Shown: positions 44,460 to 52,598 of the stretch, piece by piece | Layout of the letters: each line of letters starts with the position of its first letter | Position numbering within the stretch: position 1 is the stretch's first letter | Assembly (NCBI GenBank): GCA_022822525.1 | Contig: JAJEBN010000004.1 | Location: 1 to 52,598 of the forward strand | Origin: Acidimicrobiia bacterium | Lineage (GTDB): Bacteria > Actinomycetota > Acidimicrobiia > Acidimicrobiales > Poriferisodalaceae | Reading direction: 5' to 3' | Length of the DNA stretch: 52,598 bases | Translations under genes and position numbers: made by a program | Notes under the pieces: generated by a model | Database searches by the model: none | Seen by the model: the letters and a program-made list of their open reading frames with translations, nothing else | What the model was told of the DNA's origin: nothing

Positions 44460-45638
44460 ATGACCAACTCCCCGATGAGCTCTGCGGAACTGATCAGCGC
44501 TGCGAACGAGCTTGCGCCGCTGCTGCGCGAGACCGCCCGCGAGGCGGAGCTGGCCCGGCGCCCGCTCGACAGGGTGATCGACGCTTCCCGGGACAGCGGG
44601 CTCTTCGCACTCATGGTTCCGAGGGTGTACGGCGGCCACGAAGCCGACCTCGACACCTATTTCGAGGTCACGCTGACGCTGTCTCGGGCCGACGCCTCGA
44701 TGGGCTGGCTGATCTCGTTCTACATCGAGCACAACTTCTGGATGTGCGGCTATCCGGAGAGCTTCCAGAAGGAAGTCTTCGCCGAGCGCCAGTTCATCCT
44801 GGCCCCTGCCACGCTGAACGCAGGGGGCGGCAGGGCGACCCCTACCGGGGGCGGCTACCGGCTCGACGGTCAGTGGCAATGGGGGACCGGTATCATCCAT
44901 GCCGACTGGGTGCTGGTGGGCGCGATGGTCGACGAGGGCGACGGGCGGCTGCTGCCGAACTTCTTCGCGCTGCCGCCCGAAGCCGTCGAGCCTGTCGACA
45001 CCTGGTACGTGATGGGGCTGTGCGGCACCGGATCGTGGGACATCCGCGTGGACGACGTCTTCGTTCCCGCCGATCGGGTCGTCTCGATGGTCGGGCTGAT
45101 GAACGCAGCCGGCGAATCCACCCGGGTTCACCCAGGAGAGCTGTATCGGACGCCGCTGATTCCCGTGCTCGGATTCGCTGCAGGGCTGCCCATGCTCGGT
45201 GCGGCCCAGATGGCGCTGGAGGAATACCGCTCCCAGACCAAGGCCAAGATCGCAGCAAAGCACACCGGTGTCGGCGGCCCCGAACGCGACCAGGGCAAGC
45301 CGGCGATCGCCGCACACGCGGCACTGTCGATCGACGCAGCCGAGCTCATGTTCCGCGACGTGCTCGCCGACGTGATGGCCCAGCGCAACAGCGCATCCTT
45401 CGAGACCCGCAGCATCTGGCTGTCGCGCCTGACCCACGCCGTGTACATGTGCCGTGACGCCGTGCGGGACATCTGCTCGGTCACCGGCGCCGGCGGCAGT
45501 CGGCTGGACAACCCCATCCAGCGGGCGCTGCGCGACATCACGACCGGCTCCAACCACCTCATCTTCGACCGCGAGATCCGCTACGCCGACTACGGACGCC
45601 AGCTGCTCGACCAGCCCACCAGCAGATTCCTGGTGTGA
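44460..45638 (+). CDS. Acyl-CoA dehydrogenase-fold flavoprotein, HsaA-like monooxygenase group
   Basis: The 392-residue protein has the acyl-CoA dehydrogenase fold: SGLFALMVPRVYGGHEADLD near 45-65, GGYRLDGQWQWGTGIIHADW in the middle barrel, and a four-helix C-terminal domain with SVTGAGGSRLDNPIQRALRD. No catalytic-glutamate motif of true dehydrogenases is apparent. It resembles the flavin-dependent hydroxylases such as HsaA or HpaB-like oxygenase components. The ATG at 44460 is preceded by a purine-rich stretch. A reductase gene is not nearby. Confidence 0.82.
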   Translation: MTNSPMSSAELISAANELAPLLRETAREAELARRPLDRVIDASRDSGLFALMVPRVYGGHEADLDTYFEVTLTLSRADASMGWLISFYIEHNFWMCGYPESFQKEVFAERQFILAPATLNAGGGRATPTGGGYRLDGQWQWGTGIIHADWVLVGAMVDEGDGRLLPNFFALPPEAVEPVDTWYVMGLCGTGSWDIRVDDVFVPADRVVSMVGLMNAAGESTRVHPGELYRTPLIPVLGFAAGLPMLGAAQMALEEYRSQTKAKIAAKHTGVGGPERDQGKPAIAAHAALSIDAAELMFRDVLADVMAQRNSASFETRSIWLSRLTHAVYMCRDAVRDICSVTGAGGSRLDNPIQRALRDITTGSNHLIFDREIRYADYGRQLLDQPTSRFLV

Positions 45639-45762
45639 GCCCCGGGCCAGCTGCCCGGCCCCAAGGGCGGTTCGGCTGGCCGCCGGGTCGCACATGGACA
45701 TCGGTGACGCGTTCTGAAAGGCTTGCGCCGACGGGAGCACGAGCGACCGAGGGGGACATTCC

Positions 45763-46179
45763 ATGTCGAACATCAACGACGTAGCCGCAGCATTCTTCGA
45801 TGCGTGCGAGACCGGCCAAGGCTGGGACGCCTGCGCCCAGTACTGCGCCGACGACGCAACGTTCGCTGCCCAATCCGAGGCCATCGGCGACCTCACCGAT
45901 CTCCGCTCGTACGCCGAGTGGATGAAGGGCACCTTGATGATCCTGCCCGACGCCACCTACGACCTGAAGTCGTGGGCCGTCGACGCCGAGCGCAGCAGCG
46001 TCCTGGCCTACGCCGTGTTCAACGGCACCCACACCGGCGAGGGCGGACCGGTGCCGCCGACAGGCAAGTCGGTCAGCTCCGACTACGTATACGACATGCG
46101 CTTCGAGGGCGACAAGATCGCCCACATGACCAAGATCTGGCACTCGGGCATCGCACTGCAGCAGCTCGGCTGGGCCTGA
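45763..46179 (+). CDS. SnoaL-like (NTF2-fold) protein
   Basis: The 138-residue protein has the cone-shaped NTF2-like fold: helix DVAAAFFDACETGQGWDACA, strand ATFAAQSEAIGDL, then SYAEWMKGTLMILPDATYDL and a final strand set (YDMRFEGDKIAHMTKIWHSG). Family members are cyclases, isomerases or hydratases of small molecules. A GAGGGGG ribosome site precedes the ATG. It follows the HsaA-like gene by 124 bases on the same strand; the gap shows no feature I can name. Confidence 0.85.
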   Translation: MSNINDVAAAFFDACETGQGWDACAQYCADDATFAAQSEAIGDLTDLRSYAEWMKGTLMILPDATYDLKSWAVDAERSSVLAYAVFNGTHTGEGGPVPPTGKSVSSDYVYDMRFEGDKIAHMTKIWHSGIALQQLGWA

Positions 46180-46230
46180 GCCGCAGTCGGACTGTCCCCC
46201 ACCAACTGAGCCACCGCTCGACCTGACGGA

Positions 46231-47139
46231 TCAGCTCGGCAGATCGTCGCGGGCGAGGAACTCGCGGATCGCCGCGTTCACCACCGGCGGATCCTCCAAG
46301 TGGAGGAAGTGGCCCAGCTTCAGGAACTGGAGGTGCCCGTTCGCGACCTCGTCGATGACGGTCTCGTATTCGTGGGGCTGCTGGCCAGCGTCTTCGGCAC
46401 CTTGAAGGAACAGCACCGGCATGGTCATGCTGGCGAATAGTCCGTTCATCCGGTCCTCGAGCTCACGGTCGAAGCCCGCGGACACGAAGCTGGCGGACAT
46501 GCCCTCGGGCACGCCGGGCTGGGTGGTCTCGTCAAGAATGCGGTCGATGTCCTGCGGAGCGATCGGCTTGGCAATCAAAGTGAGCCCGTGGGGCATCGGT
46601 TCGAGGCCAAAGGCGCGGCGCTGAATGTCGCCCTGGGCGAGCATGGCTGCGCCCATGGGGCTGCGGAACAATTCGTGCGGTGGGCGCGGCTCGGAATGCG
46701 GGCGGTTGCCCGACTGCTGCATGCGGACGTAACGCCGGATGCGCTGGGACATGCCGGGAACCGAACAGAGGTGGTCGGCGATCACCGCGCCGCGATCGTG
46801 GGCGACCAAGTAGAGCCGATCAAGTCCGAGCGCGTCGAACACCGCTGGCAGTTCGGCTGCCTGGGCCGCGTAGTCGTAGTTGCTGTCGAGACGAGTGTCG
46901 GACTGGCCGTGGCCCTTGAGATCGATCGCGATGGTGAAGAACTGGTCACCGAGTCCGGCCACCTGGTGGTGCCATGCGATGCATGATTCGGGGAAGCCGT
47001 GCAGGAACACGACGGCATCGGGATTCTCCGGATCGCCCGCCGTGATGGCATGCCAACCGAGATCAGCCGCCTCGAAGTAGTGATGCGTGATGACATCGCC
47101 GTTCCACAGCGTCTCGACTTCGCCGTCATGGTTCTGCAT
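46231..47139 (-). CDS. Alpha/beta hydrolase with aspartate nucleophile (epoxide hydrolase / dehalogenase-like)
   Basis: The 302-residue protein has the oxyanion-hole motif HGFPES at residues 47-52, and the nucleophile elbow reads VAHDRGAVI with Asp115 in place of the serine of esterases. The histidine is in LKLGHFLHLEDPP near the C-terminus, and a helical cap domain lies between. The aspartate nucleophile points to an epoxide hydrolase or haloacid/haloalkane dehalogenase-type reaction. No signal peptide is present. The next upstream gene on this strand starts 85 bases away. Confidence 0.9.
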   Translation of the reverse strand: MQNHDGEVETLWNGDVITHHYFEAADLGWHAITAGDPENPDAVVFLHGFPESCIAWHHQVAGLGDQFFTIAIDLKGHGQSDTRLDSNYDYAAQAAELPAVFDALGLDRLYLVAHDRGAVIADHLCSVPGMSQRIRRYVRMQQSGNRPHSEPRPPHELFRSPMGAAMLAQGDIQRRAFGLEPMPHGLTLIAKPIAPQDIDRILDETTQPGVPEGMSASFVSAGFDRELEDRMNGLFASMTMPVLFLQGAEDAGQQPHEYETVIDEVANGHLQFLKLGHFLHLEDPPVVNAAIREFLARDDLPS

Positions 47140-47224
47140 GGTGTTTCCTCTCTCTGTAGGTACCGCTTCGGCTAGCTGCAGACCAGGTCGTTCGGCACGA
47201 GTGTCGATTCGGTCCGCTCGACGA

Positions 47225-47947
47225 TCAGGAACGGGCCGGCGTGTGGAACAACGGCGCCAATTGCGGGATGGGCATCGGCGCGAGCAGCTGGCTTTCCTGC
47301 CACATCACCATCGAACCGATCGACTCCTCGAAGGCCCGCCACACGGCATCCTCGGCGCGTTGCTGGCGCGCGGCAACGACGTGCGCGAGGTCGCGGTACC
47401 ACGTCAACTGCAGTATCTGATGCTGGATGCCCATCAGCGACTGGAAGACGCCGATCAGCTCGCCTGACGATGCCATGGCGGACGCGATCTGGGGAGCGCG
47501 GCATGCCTCCCAGAAGTCGGGAATGCTGCCCGGCTGCAGGCTGAGCGTTCTTGTCTCCACGACGAGATCGGGGTCGGCGGTCAGCTCGGCAACCGGCGGA
47601 TCGCCGCTTGCCCACGGCGTCTCGCCGCCGAACAGCGGCGAGAGCTCCTCGATGGGCGCCGGTGTGAAGAACTCGTAGTGCTGTTCGAAGAAGTTGGGGC
47701 GCACGATCCGGAAGTACTTCTGGACTCGCTCACTGGTGTGGAGTTCGCCGTAGCGAGACTGCCAGTCGTCGAGGTCGTCGTAGCCCCAGAAGTGCACGAC
47801 CTGGTCAATCGGGCCCGACAGCGCCGTGCAATACAGAATTCGCTGTTCCGAGATCGGCGACTTGGGAAAGCCGGTGCGGTACTGGAGCTCGATGAACGCC
47901 TCCAGCTTTCCCGGCCTGGGCGAATAGGAGCGCTTCTCGAGAATCAC
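47225..47947 (-). CDS. NIPSNAP-family protein with two tandem domains
   Basis: The 240-residue protein has two ferredoxin-like NIPSNAP (dimeric alpha-beta barrel) domains. The first starts MILEKRSYSPRPGKLEAFIE with VVHFWGYDDLDDWQSRYGEL; the second starts VVETRTLSLQPGSIPDFWEA with HQILQLTWYRDLAHVVAARQ. The second half also carries the typical ESIGSMVMWQESQLLAPMPI end. The function of such bacterial proteins is not established; some stand beside catabolic genes. It lies 12 bases downstream of the VOC gene. Confidence 0.84.
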   Translation of the reverse strand: MILEKRSYSPRPGKLEAFIELQYRTGFPKSPISEQRILYCTALSGPIDQVVHFWGYDDLDDWQSRYGELHTSERVQKYFRIVRPNFFEQHYEFFTPAPIEELSPLFGGETPWASGDPPVAELTADPDLVVETRTLSLQPGSIPDFWEACRAPQIASAMASSGELIGVFQSLMGIQHQILQLTWYRDLAHVVAARQQRAEDAVWRAFEESIGSMVMWQESQLLAPMPIPQLAPLFHTPARS

Positions 47948-47959
47948 GTCGTTCTCCTG

Positions 47960-48877
47960 CTACGACGCCGATGCCATCGCCTCGACGATCTCGCCGAGAT
48001 CGGTGGGAGCGAGCGCATCGGGAGTGGGATGACCCCAGATGTAGAGGGCTTTGTCGGGCTCCCATGTCCGTGCCATCCATTCGGCATCGTCCACGATCTG
48101 GTCGATGTCGGAGAAGTACTCGGCAAAGTTCCCTGCCGGATCCCGGAAATACCAGAACAGGTTCGAGCCGATGAAGTGCCGCCCGAGCCCCCACGCATGA
48201 CGGTCGGGATCGCCCTTGAGCAGGTGGGTGGCGCCGTGGCCGATGGCATCCATGGAGTCGAGCTGCCACGACGAGTGGTGCAGGAACGGGACCGGCGCCG
48301 CAGCCAAGGCGAAGTTGTGGTGATCGGTGGAACAGCGCACGAACTCCACGGCGCCGTCGACACGGTCGCTGAGCTTGAAGCCGAGGACTGTCTGCAGGAA
48401 CTGACTGGTCGCCGCGATGTCGGGTGTTCCGACGGCAACGTGGCCGAGCCGGCGGGGCTGGGCAGGCCCGTCCTCGAACAGCGTCGCCGGCCGTTCGTTG
48501 GGCCGCCCGGTGTTGCCCGGCACGTTGACCGGTGCCGGCTGCACGGCTTCGGGTGCGATGCGCGGCATCACGGCCACGTGAATGGGCAGGCGCATCGTTG
48601 GCTCGACGACGGTGATCGTGCCGTTGTGTTCGGCGACTTCGGCGCCGTGCTTGGCCGCTTCGGCCTTGATGCGCTCGAGATCGTCGGGTGAGTCCGCACC
48701 GAGAGTGACATCGACGAGCTGACGCCACGGTCGTTGCACCAGCGTGAGCTGCTGGCCGCCGGCGGTGGAGCTAAACGAATTGCCCTCACCTCCGAGGCCG
48801 AATTCTCGGTAGAAGGGTGCCACCGCCTCGACATCAGGCACGCCCAAGGTGATGGCCATCATCCCGTGAAGACTCAT
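47960..48877 (-). CDS. VOC-family (extradiol dioxygenase-like) protein
   Basis: The 305-residue protein has two vicinal-oxygen-chelate domains. The first is MMAITLGVPDVEAVAPFYRE; the second begins RRLGHVAVGTPDIAATSQFL. Candidate metal ligands of the second domain are His in LGHVAV, His in PFLHHSSWQ and Glu in GNFAEYFSD. The pattern resembles type I extradiol dioxygenases that cleave catechols. An AGGAGCAG ribosome site precedes the ATG at 48877. It is the first gene of the reverse unit VOC-NIPSNAP-hydrolase. Confidence 0.85.
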   Translation of the reverse strand: MSLHGMMAITLGVPDVEAVAPFYREFGLGGEGNSFSSTAGGQQLTLVQRPWRQLVDVTLGADSPDDLERIKAEAAKHGAEVAEHNGTITVVEPTMRLPIHVAVMPRIAPEAVQPAPVNVPGNTGRPNERPATLFEDGPAQPRRLGHVAVGTPDIAATSQFLQTVLGFKLSDRVDGAVEFVRCSTDHHNFALAAAPVPFLHHSSWQLDSMDAIGHGATHLLKGDPDRHAWGLGRHFIGSNLFWYFRDPAGNFAEYFSDIDQIVDDAEWMARTWEPDKALYIWGHPTPDALAPTDLGEIVEAMASAS

Positions 48878-48956
48878 CGATCGTTCTGCTCCTGCTGAAT
48901 GGCGACGAGGGGTCACGTCGCGCTAGCACCCTAGAGCATCAAATACGCAATCTCTA

Positions 48957-48970
48957 CGAAATATCGAAAT
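48957..48970. promoter_or_regulatory. Candidate GntR operator upstream of the VOC unit
   Basis: Two CGAAAT half-sites (48957-48962 and 48965-48970) lie in a locally AT-rich stretch about 80 bases before the VOC start. The complement of 48961-48970 is ATTTCGATAT, a 9 of 10 match to the perfect palindrome ATTTCGAAAT before the flavoprotein gene at 49889. The rest of the gap from 48878 to 49061 shows nothing else clear. Confidence 0.45.
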
Positions 48971-49061
48971 TTTCTACCTTTAGCGTAGACATCCCCGGAA
49001 TGAGGACGCGCGTGTTGCACATGAACGCCGACCACGCTGTGCGGGCCGGCTGAGCGGAGGC

Positions 49062-49760
49062 TCAGCCGCTCTCCACCAGTTCCGATTCCTCGAGGAACCC
49101 CTCTTGCAGGCCTCGCTCGACGAGCAGGCGAGCGGTGAGATTGAGATGGTCCTCCAAGAGACGGCACGCCGACTCAGTGTCCCGAGCGATCGCCGCGTCG
49201 GCGATCGCTCGGTGCTCCCCGTTGAGGTCGCGATTGCCGTTGTCGTCGGCCGGGACAGACCAGCGCCTGTAGAGCTCAGCCGAGTCTCGTAGGCCGAGGG
49301 CAGCGTTGATCAAGCGCTGTGAGGGGCAGCCCTCGAGCAGGACCTCGTGGAAGCGCCGATGGACAACCGGCCACGGATTATCCGACGAGGATCTCGATCC
49401 AACGGGGGTTCGTTCCAATGCGTGAATCGCTGCGACCAGTGACGACTCCCAGGCGAGGTCACCGTGCTCGAGCGAGAGCCTGAGTGCCTGGGTCTCCACG
49501 GCACATCTCGCCATCGTGAGGTCCTTGAGATCGCGAATCGACACCTGTGCGACCCGGTAGCCCTGCTGTGGCTCGGAGAGCACGAGACCCTGCTCGACCA
49601 GCCGGGCCAGCCCTTCACGGATGACGCTCGCACTCGATTCGTATCGGTCGGTCAGCATCGCGAACCGCAGCTTGGTTCCCGGTCGAAATTCGCCGGCGAC
49701 GATGTCGCCGCGCATACGCACATATACCTCTTCACCGCGGGTGGCAACTGTCGACGTCAT
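49062..49760 (-). CDS. GntR-family transcriptional regulator (FCD-type)
   Basis: The 232-residue regulator has a winged helix-turn-helix N-terminal domain: RMRGDIVAGEFRPGTKLRFA and SSASVIREGLARLVEQGLV, the GntR signature. The helical C-terminal domain is FCD-like: LTMARCAVETQALRLSLEHG, VVHRRFHEVLLEGCPSQRLI and HRAIADAAIARDTESACRLL with metal/effector histidines. A TACTGT lies seven bases before its ATG, suggesting a leaderless mRNA. It probably represses the divergent catabolic genes and possibly the VOC operon. Confidence 0.9.
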   Translation of the reverse strand: MTSTVATRGEEVYVRMRGDIVAGEFRPGTKLRFAMLTDRYESSASVIREGLARLVEQGLVLSEPQQGYRVAQVSIRDLKDLTMARCAVETQALRLSLEHGDLAWESSLVAAIHALERTPVGSRSSSDNPWPVVHRRFHEVLLEGCPSQRLINAALGLRDSAELYRRWSVPADDNGNRDLNGEHRAIADAAIARDTESACRLLEDHLNLTARLLVERGLQEGFLEESELVESG

Positions 49761-49815
49761 AACGACAACAGTAGCGGCACAACAGCGAAACAAGTGTGCC
49801 AAGCGCCCATTCGAA

Positions 49816-49862
49816 CGAAATCTCGCATAACACTTGACATTTCGAAATTCTTGAAGCAGAGT
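49816..49862 (+). promoter_or_regulatory. Promoter with overlapping GntR operator for the flavoprotein operon
   Basis: TTGACA at 49834-49839 is a consensus -35, and CAGAGT at 49857-49862 is a weak -10 with a 17-base spacer. A perfect palindrome ATTTCGAAAT at 49839-49848 overlaps the -35, and another CGAAAT lies at 49816-49821. Repressor bound here would block RNA polymerase. The site sits between divergent genes, so it could also control the regulator itself. Confidence 0.55.
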
Positions 49863-49888
49863 CAGTGCGCCCCGAGGAAAGGCCGCCG

Positions 49889-51091
49889 ATGAGCGCGCTC
49901 GATGCACCGGCTCCGAACGATCCAGTCACTGCTGAGGAACTGGTGGCGCGTGCGCGAGCGCTCATTCCTGTCTTGAGCAGTCGGGCGGCGAAGACGAACG
50001 AACACCGCCGGCTGCTCCCCGAGACCGTCGCCGACCTTCGTGAGCACGGACTGCTCAAGGTGCTCCAAGCCAAGCGCAACGGCGGCTTTGAGATGCCGAT
50101 GCGCACTCACCTCGACGTGATCTCCACGCTGGCTGAGGGGTGCGGGTCGACCGCCTGGGTGGCAGGCGTGACGCACGCCCACTCATGGATGTTGTCGCAC
50201 TTCCCCGCCCAGGCCCAGGACGAGACCTACGGCAAGGATCCCGACACCATGATCTCGGCGGTGATCGCCCCGCGTGGCACAGCAGAGCGGCAGGCCGACG
50301 GCAGCTATCGCCTCAGCGGGTTCTGGCCCTTCGCATCGGGCAGCGAGCACGCCCAGTGGCTCTTCATCGGCGCCGAGGTGGTCGATAACGGCGAGGTCGT
50401 CGACGCCGGCGACTTCCTGCTTCCCAGCGACGAGCTCACCTTCAAGGACGATTGGCACGTCAGCGGGCTCTCCGGAACAGGATCGTGCTCGGTGACGGTC
50501 CAGAATCATCCGATCCCCGCTCACCGCTTCCTGTCGCTCCCGGCGCTGATCGCAGGCCACTCACCGGGCCGAGAGCTGCACGACGGGTGGCAGCCAGGAC
50601 TCGCTGCGTTCCCCGTGCTCATCCTGGCCCTCGCCGGCGGAGCGCTCGGCATGTCTCGTGCAGCAGTGCGCAGCTTCCCCGATGTGATCGGCACCAAGGT
50701 GATCGCCTACACCGAGCACATCCAGCGAGAATTCCCGACCACGCACCTGCTGATGGCCGAGGCCGCAGCCAAGATCGACCAGGCCGAATTCCACCTCTAC
50801 CGCTCAGCCGACCTCATGGACGGCGCGGCCCGCTCCGGCACTCCCCTCACCGTCGGTGAGCGGGTCCGGGTCAGGGCTGACGCAGCCGAAGCCGTTTCCC
50901 TCTGCCTCGGCGCCGTCGCAGCCCTGTTCGAAGCCACAGGAGGATCAGGACTTCGGGTGTCGAACCCGATCGGCATGGCGCTGGCGAACCTCCAAGCCAT
51001 GAGCATGCACGGCGGACTCGCGCTGGAGTCCGCCAGGGCCCTGTACGGGCGGGTCCTGATCGGTCTCGAGCCCGACACGCTCACCATCTAG
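49889..51091 (+). CDS. Acyl-CoA dehydrogenase-fold flavin monooxygenase-like protein
   Basis: The 400-residue protein is of the same fold class as the gene at 44460: LPETVADLREHGLLKVLQAK, GSYRLSGFWPFASGSEHAQW, SGLSGTGSCSVTVQNHPIPA and a C-terminal FEATGGSGLRVSNPIGMALA. The middle barrel lacks the dehydrogenase catalytic base region, as in HsaA-type hydroxylases. An AGGAAAGG box precedes the ATG at 49889. It is the first gene of a forward unit with a hydrolase and a VOC protein, a plausible aromatic or steroid ring-cleavage set, and is probably controlled by the divergent GntR regulator. Confidence 0.85.
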   Translation: MSALDAPAPNDPVTAEELVARARALIPVLSSRAAKTNEHRRLLPETVADLREHGLLKVLQAKRNGGFEMPMRTHLDVISTLAEGCGSTAWVAGVTHAHSWMLSHFPAQAQDETYGKDPDTMISAVIAPRGTAERQADGSYRLSGFWPFASGSEHAQWLFIGAEVVDNGEVVDAGDFLLPSDELTFKDDWHVSGLSGTGSCSVTVQNHPIPAHRFLSLPALIAGHSPGRELHDGWQPGLAAFPVLILALAGGALGMSRAAVRSFPDVIGTKVIAYTEHIQREFPTTHLLMAEAAAKIDQAEFHLYRSADLMDGAARSGTPLTVGERVRVRADAAEAVSLCLGAVAALFEATGGSGLRVSNPIGMALANLQAMSMHGGLALESARALYGRVLIGLEPDTLTI

Positions 51092-51158
51092 CGCCTGCAC
51101 CCCCGAGCCGCCATCCCCACCCCGTCCCCCAAGCACCGCCAAGAGAGGCTTCCGTCTG

Positions 51159-51991
51159 ATGCGTCGAGAAGAACACATGCTCGGAGAGGTTTTCTCCTAC
51201 CGATTCGCTGGCCCCGAGCCCGACCACGCCCTGCTGGTGATGCACGGCATCGCCTCGCACGGCGGCATCTATGACAACTTCGGCGCCTACTACGCAGCAC
51301 AAGGCGCCGAGGTGTGGTGCATGGACGCACCCGGCCACGGCCGGTCCTGCATCTCCCAACGGCCCGGCCAGTGGACCTTCGAGCAATGGTCGACGCGGCC
51401 GTTGCCTACGGCGACCACATAGCCGAGACCACCGGGTTGCCCGTGATCATCAAGGGATCCTCGCTCGGCGCCGCGGCGGCCTATTGCGCCATGGCAGCGT
51501 CGGACACCTTCCCAGGCTCGGTGCTCATGGGCTTCATGATCCCCTCGAGCCCGATGATGAAGTCGACCAACGTCTTCCGGACCGAAGCGTTCGAGAAGCT
51601 CAGCGCCATCATGGGCGACAAGTTCGTGCTCCACATCGAGCGCTTCTTCAACTTCGACACCGACTACGGCTATGTCGGCGCAGCCGAGCAGAAGAAGGCC
51701 GACCCCGACAACACCTGGTTCTACGACATGGCCTCGTGGGGGTCGCTGTTCCGCTACGACCCCGTCGTCCCCCTCGCTGAGAACACCAAGCCGATCCTTT
51801 TCACCGTCGGCGAGGACGACCCCACATTCCCGCCCGAGGTTGCCCGCCGGGTGGCCGACGCCACGGCCGGCCCCGTCGAGCTCTACATGAAGCCGCAGGG
51901 CAAGCACCAGCTCATGCTCTTCCACACCCACGAATACACCGATGTCGTCACCGAGTGGTGCCGGCACCTCATCAACGGAGCAAGCTCATGA
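51159..51991 (+). pseudogene. Alpha/beta hydrolase disrupted by a frameshift
   Basis: Two frames together make one hydrolase of about 277 residues. The first (from 51159) has HGIASHGGIYDN and DAPGHGRS and runs to QWTFEQ. The second continues with MVDAAVAYGDHI, the nucleophile elbow KGSSLGAAAA (serine), and GKHQLML with the catalytic histidine, to a stop at 51991. The frames change near 51385-51400, as expected for loss of one base. The rest of the protein is undamaged, so the lesion is recent or a sequence error. If intact, it would hydrolyse a ring-cleavage product or ester. Confidence 0.75.
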
Positions 51992-52598
51992 CCGTTCTGC
52001 ACCCCACCGGTGTCAATCACTTGGCCCTGTCCACCCGGGACATGAAGACCCAGCTCACGTTCTGGTCCGATGTCATGGGTTGCGCCGTCAAGGCGCTCTA
52101 CTGGATGCACGGCGTGGAAGGGACCTTCCACGGATTCGTCGAACTCTCGCCCGAGAGCTACGTCGCATTCGTACAGCACCCCGACAATCCCGAGGACATC
52201 GAGCTGGGCGTCACCCATCCCGGCAGCGCCACCGGACCGGTGACTGCGGGCACGATGCAGCACGTCGCCCTGCACGCCGACACGTTCGACGACTTGCTCG
52301 CGTTGCGGGACCGCATCCGGGCCAAGGGCGTGCAGGTCATGGGCCCCATCGATCACGGGATGCTCCAGTCGATCTACTTCGGCGGTCCCGAGGGGCTCAG
52401 CCTGGAGGTGACAACCGGCTCCGACATCGGGGCCGACCAGTGGATCGACCCGGAGGTCGTGGGCCTGTGCGGCATCTCCGACGCCGAGATCGAGGCGCTG
52501 AAGCACCCCGAGCCGTTCGAGTCCGAAGGCGGCGGCGTCTCCCAGCCCCCGCGGGAGAAGTGGCAGAACGCCACGCTGCTGCCGGTGAACTACCACGA
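51988..52598 (+). CDS. VOC-family protein, cut by the window end
   Basis: Starting at an ATG that overlaps the hydrolase stop (ATGA), the forward frame stays open for 203 codons to the end of the window with no stop. It reads MTVLHPTGVNHLALSTRDMK, YVAFVQHPDNPEDIELGV, MQHVALHADTFDDLLALRDR and GPEGLSLEVTTGSD, a glyoxalase/dioxygenase-type VOC domain with candidate metal ligands His11, His in MQHVALH and Glu in LSLEV. The C-terminal part is a polar, Pro/Glu-rich extension. It is the third gene of the flavoprotein unit and may be an extradiol dioxygenase-like enzyme. Confidence 0.85.
   Translation, partial: MTVLHPTGVNHLALSTRDMKTQLTFWSDVMGCAVKALYWMHGVEGTFHGFVELSPESYVAFVQHPDNPEDIELGVTHPGSATGPVTAGTMQHVALHADTFDDLLALRDRIRAKGVQVMGPIDHGMLQSIYFGGPEGLSLEVTTGSDIGADQWIDPEVVGLCGISDAEIEALKHPEPFESEGGGVSQPPREKWQNATLLPVNYH

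Overview
The window is high-GC DNA with the gene content of an aerobic, heterotrophic actinobacterium. It carries a mycothiol-type (DinB-like) enzyme, a furA-katG pair, LLM flavin oxidoreductases, a family III CoA-transferase and a form I aerobic CO dehydrogenase. Acidimicrobiia is my best guess for the class, and a candidate DMSP-lyase cupin hints at a marine or host-associated habitat; both points are inference. I saw no tRNA, rRNA, CRISPR array or insertion sequence. No stretch longer than about 300 bases lacks a gene or a gene remnant.

Layout. 1-720: two broken gene remnants meeting head-on. 747-4549: forward catabolic genes (CoA-transferase, LLM monooxygenase, nitronate-monooxygenase-like). 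4568-9983: a form II-type molybdenum hydroxylase large subunit, an (R)-amine-transaminase-like enzyme, a Rieske oxygenase and a second LLM enzyme. 10016-12202: a C5-cytosine methyltransferase followed by a candidate PD-(D/E)XK endonuclease, read here as a type II restriction-modification pair. 12398-19458: a PhnD-like binding protein without signal peptide, katG and its Fur-type regulator with a clear palindromic operator, the DMSP-lyase-like cupin, a truncated SRPBCC gene, a rhodanese, an SDR and a DUF429 protein.

19636-29940 is the centrepiece: a CO dehydrogenase locus in two convergent arms. The reverse arm reads small 80-aa protein, coxM, coxS, coxL (with the form I AYRCSFR active-site motif), an XdhC/CoxF protein fused to a YHS domain, coxG, then five tiny single-span membrane proteins, at least four of which look related to one another. 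The forward arm holds a small leaderless gene, a CoxD-type AAA ATPase, a CoxE-type VWA protein and two small unknown proteins. The five-protein membrane array behind coxG is the best candidate for an undescribed component. I infer that it may dock or couple the dehydrogenase at the membrane.

30095-34559: a methyltransferase with a helical partner, a cupin divergent from a sterol-desaturase-like protein, a sulfotransferase and a HicAB toxin-antitoxin pair. 34621-41681: a tightly overlapped five-gene operon, DUF1214 protein, sulfotransferase-SDR fusion, cysD, cysNC and a second cysC. It couples PAPS supply to an enzyme that should use it. 41727-42322: VapBC. 42354-48877: mycothiol-dependent enzyme, PEP-mutase-family lyase, two NTF2/acyl-CoA-dehydrogenase-type genes, an Asp-nucleophile hydrolase, a tandem NIPSNAP protein and a VOC dioxygenase. 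49062-52598: a GntR regulator, with related CGAAAT motifs upstream of the operons on either side, then a flavin monooxygenase-like gene, a frameshifted hydrolase and a VOC gene cut by the window end.
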